From contig DGDP01000027.1 of NCBI GenBank assembly GCA_002385485.1, positions 1-6,490 of the forward strand: 6,490 bases of DNA, given 5' to 3'. The notes below the pieces were generated by a model, which worked only from the letters and a program-made list of their open reading frames with translations, was not told where the DNA came from and did not search any database. Source of the DNA: Acetomicrobium sp. UBA3949. GTDB taxonomy: Bacteria > Synergistota > Synergistia > Synergistales > Acetomicrobiaceae. Below are positions 5,745 through 6,490 of the stretch, in pieces (within the stretch, counting starts at the first letter, position 1; every line of letters starts with the position of its first letter). The position numbers and the translations under genes are program-made.

Positions 5745-6490
5745 ATGAATATATTAAAAACCTTATTGGTGTCAAATTCGGCGGAAGGACCTAAACTTAT
5801 TTCTCATATCGTTATCCTCTTTTTGTTGGTAATTTCTGTATATATAACGATTTTAGTGGTTAATCATCGCAAAAGACACGCCAAACCTCTCTCAGACAGG
5901 CTTTATGACGGAATTTTTTTGCTCACCCTGATAGATCTTTTGCCGGAACCGATTTACCTAAAAGACGACAAGGGAATCATTTTGATCTGCAACGAAGCTC
6001 TTCAAAATTTTCTGCATTTAAAAAAAGAAGATATTATTGGCAAAAGCGTATTTGAAATACTGCCTTCGGAGGATGCAAAAACCTGCGCCGAAAAGGAAAA
6101 ACCCCTTTTTGATCCCAAAGGAACTGACTGCGTCACCTACGAAAGTGTAAGAATTATAAACGGCAAAAAGCACTATGTCATCGAGCGAAAAAGGGCTATA
6201 AGCGACCATAAAGGAGAAATATTGGGAATAATCGGAATAATCATAGATATAACCGAATTAAAACAAGTCCAGGAAAAGCTTATCGCAGAAGAGAACCGCC
6301 TGAAACTTGCCCTTGAGATAGGAAGTATCGCCTACATGGAACTCGATATGAAAACTAACGAAATTTATATTAGCGATACCCTACTCCAGTTATTAGGGTA
6401 TGAAAGTACTGTTTATCTAGGTTCTTTGGACAAATTTGTCAATTTGATACATCCCGATGATAGGGAAGGTCAAGTCCTATATTTTGTGTA
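5745..6490 (+). CDS. Membrane-anchored tandem-PAS sensor protein (N-terminal 248 residues, cut by window end)
   Basis: Probable signal-transduction sensor. Residues 18-40 form one hydrophobic membrane segment, followed by the basic run HRKRH (41-45), which suggests a cytoplasmic remainder. PAS domain 1 spans about 63-175: LPEPIYLKDDKGIIL, the IIGKSVFEILP stretch, and a closing IIGIIIDITELKQVQ. A short linker, KLIAEENRLKLALE, leads to PAS domain 2 from about 185, with LLGYES and the typical LIHPDDR (234-240). The output domain lies beyond the window; a histidine kinase or a GGDEF/EAL enzyme are the usual choices. The start is uncertain. ATG 5745 is favoured because it directly precedes the membrane segment, but the nearest SD-like AAAGGGG (5722-5728) is 16 bases away. 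In-frame ATGs at 5712, 5703 and 5682 and a TTG at 5730 also exist, with an in-frame stop at 5673. Confidence 0.85.
   Translation, partial: MNILKTLLVSNSAEGPKLISHIVILFLLVISVYITILVVNHRKRHAKPLSDRLYDGIFLLTLIDLLPEPIYLKDDKGIILICNEALQNFLHLKKEDIIGKSVFEILPSEDAKTCAEKEKPLFDPKGTDCVTYESVRIINGKKHYVIERKRAISDHKGEILGIIGIIIDITELKQVQEKLIAEENRLKLALEIGSIAYMELDMKTNEIYISDTLLQLLGYESTVYLGSLDKFVNLIHPDDREGQVLYFV

Noticed and set aside
6018..6209. Minus-strand open frame inside the PAS protein
   Set aside because: The plus-strand frame encodes a convincing PAS domain; the antisense frame has no supporting signal.

Overview
The window is an ordinary-looking, gene-dense bacterial chromosome segment of moderate G+C content. 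It carries seven protein genes, two of them cut by the window ends, and no RNA genes, mobile elements, CRISPR arrays or phage genes that I can support. Gene content (methylglyoxal synthase, pyruvate phosphate dikinase, a non-haem-type ferritin, a small four-cysteine protein) suits an anaerobic, PPi-linked fermentative bacterium. My best guess is Synergistota (for example an Acetomicrobium relative) or a similar anaerobe. That is inference from gene types only, since there is no 16S or marker gene here.

Left part (1-1884): a ClC-family chloride channel/transporter gene runs leftward out of the window. Divergent from it, across an 83-base gap with overlapping promoter-like elements, lies a two-gene operon: mgsA (methylglyoxal synthase) and a short TrmO/TsaA-type tRNA-A37 methyltransferase. 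The operon genes overlap by 4 bases.

Centre (1876-4786): ppdK (pyruvate, phosphate dikinase, 889 codons) runs leftward. It meets trmO tail to tail with a 9-base coding overlap and no recognisable terminator between them. Its leader of about 80 bases holds a 7-bp hairpin directly upstream of the Shine-Dalgarno sequence. The promoter-like element is an extended -10.

Right part (4787-6490): a ferritin-like protein with a complete bacterioferritin-type diiron ligand set reads rightward. It converges on a 66-residue CxxC protein, and a long perfect inverted repeat between them serves as a shared terminator. A membrane-anchored protein with two PAS domains, probably a sensor kinase or cyclic-di-GMP enzyme, starts at about 5745 and leaves the window.

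Functionally, mgsA and ppdK both act at the triose-phosphate/PEP/pyruvate end of glycolysis, and the ferritin handles iron or oxidative stress. The genes otherwise look like separate transcription units. I found no convincing new multi-gene system. The points most worth a second look are the unusual ClC ion-path residues, the ppdK leader hairpin, the extended -10 promoters, the overlapping 3' ends of trmO and ppdK, and the uncharacterised small cysteine protein.
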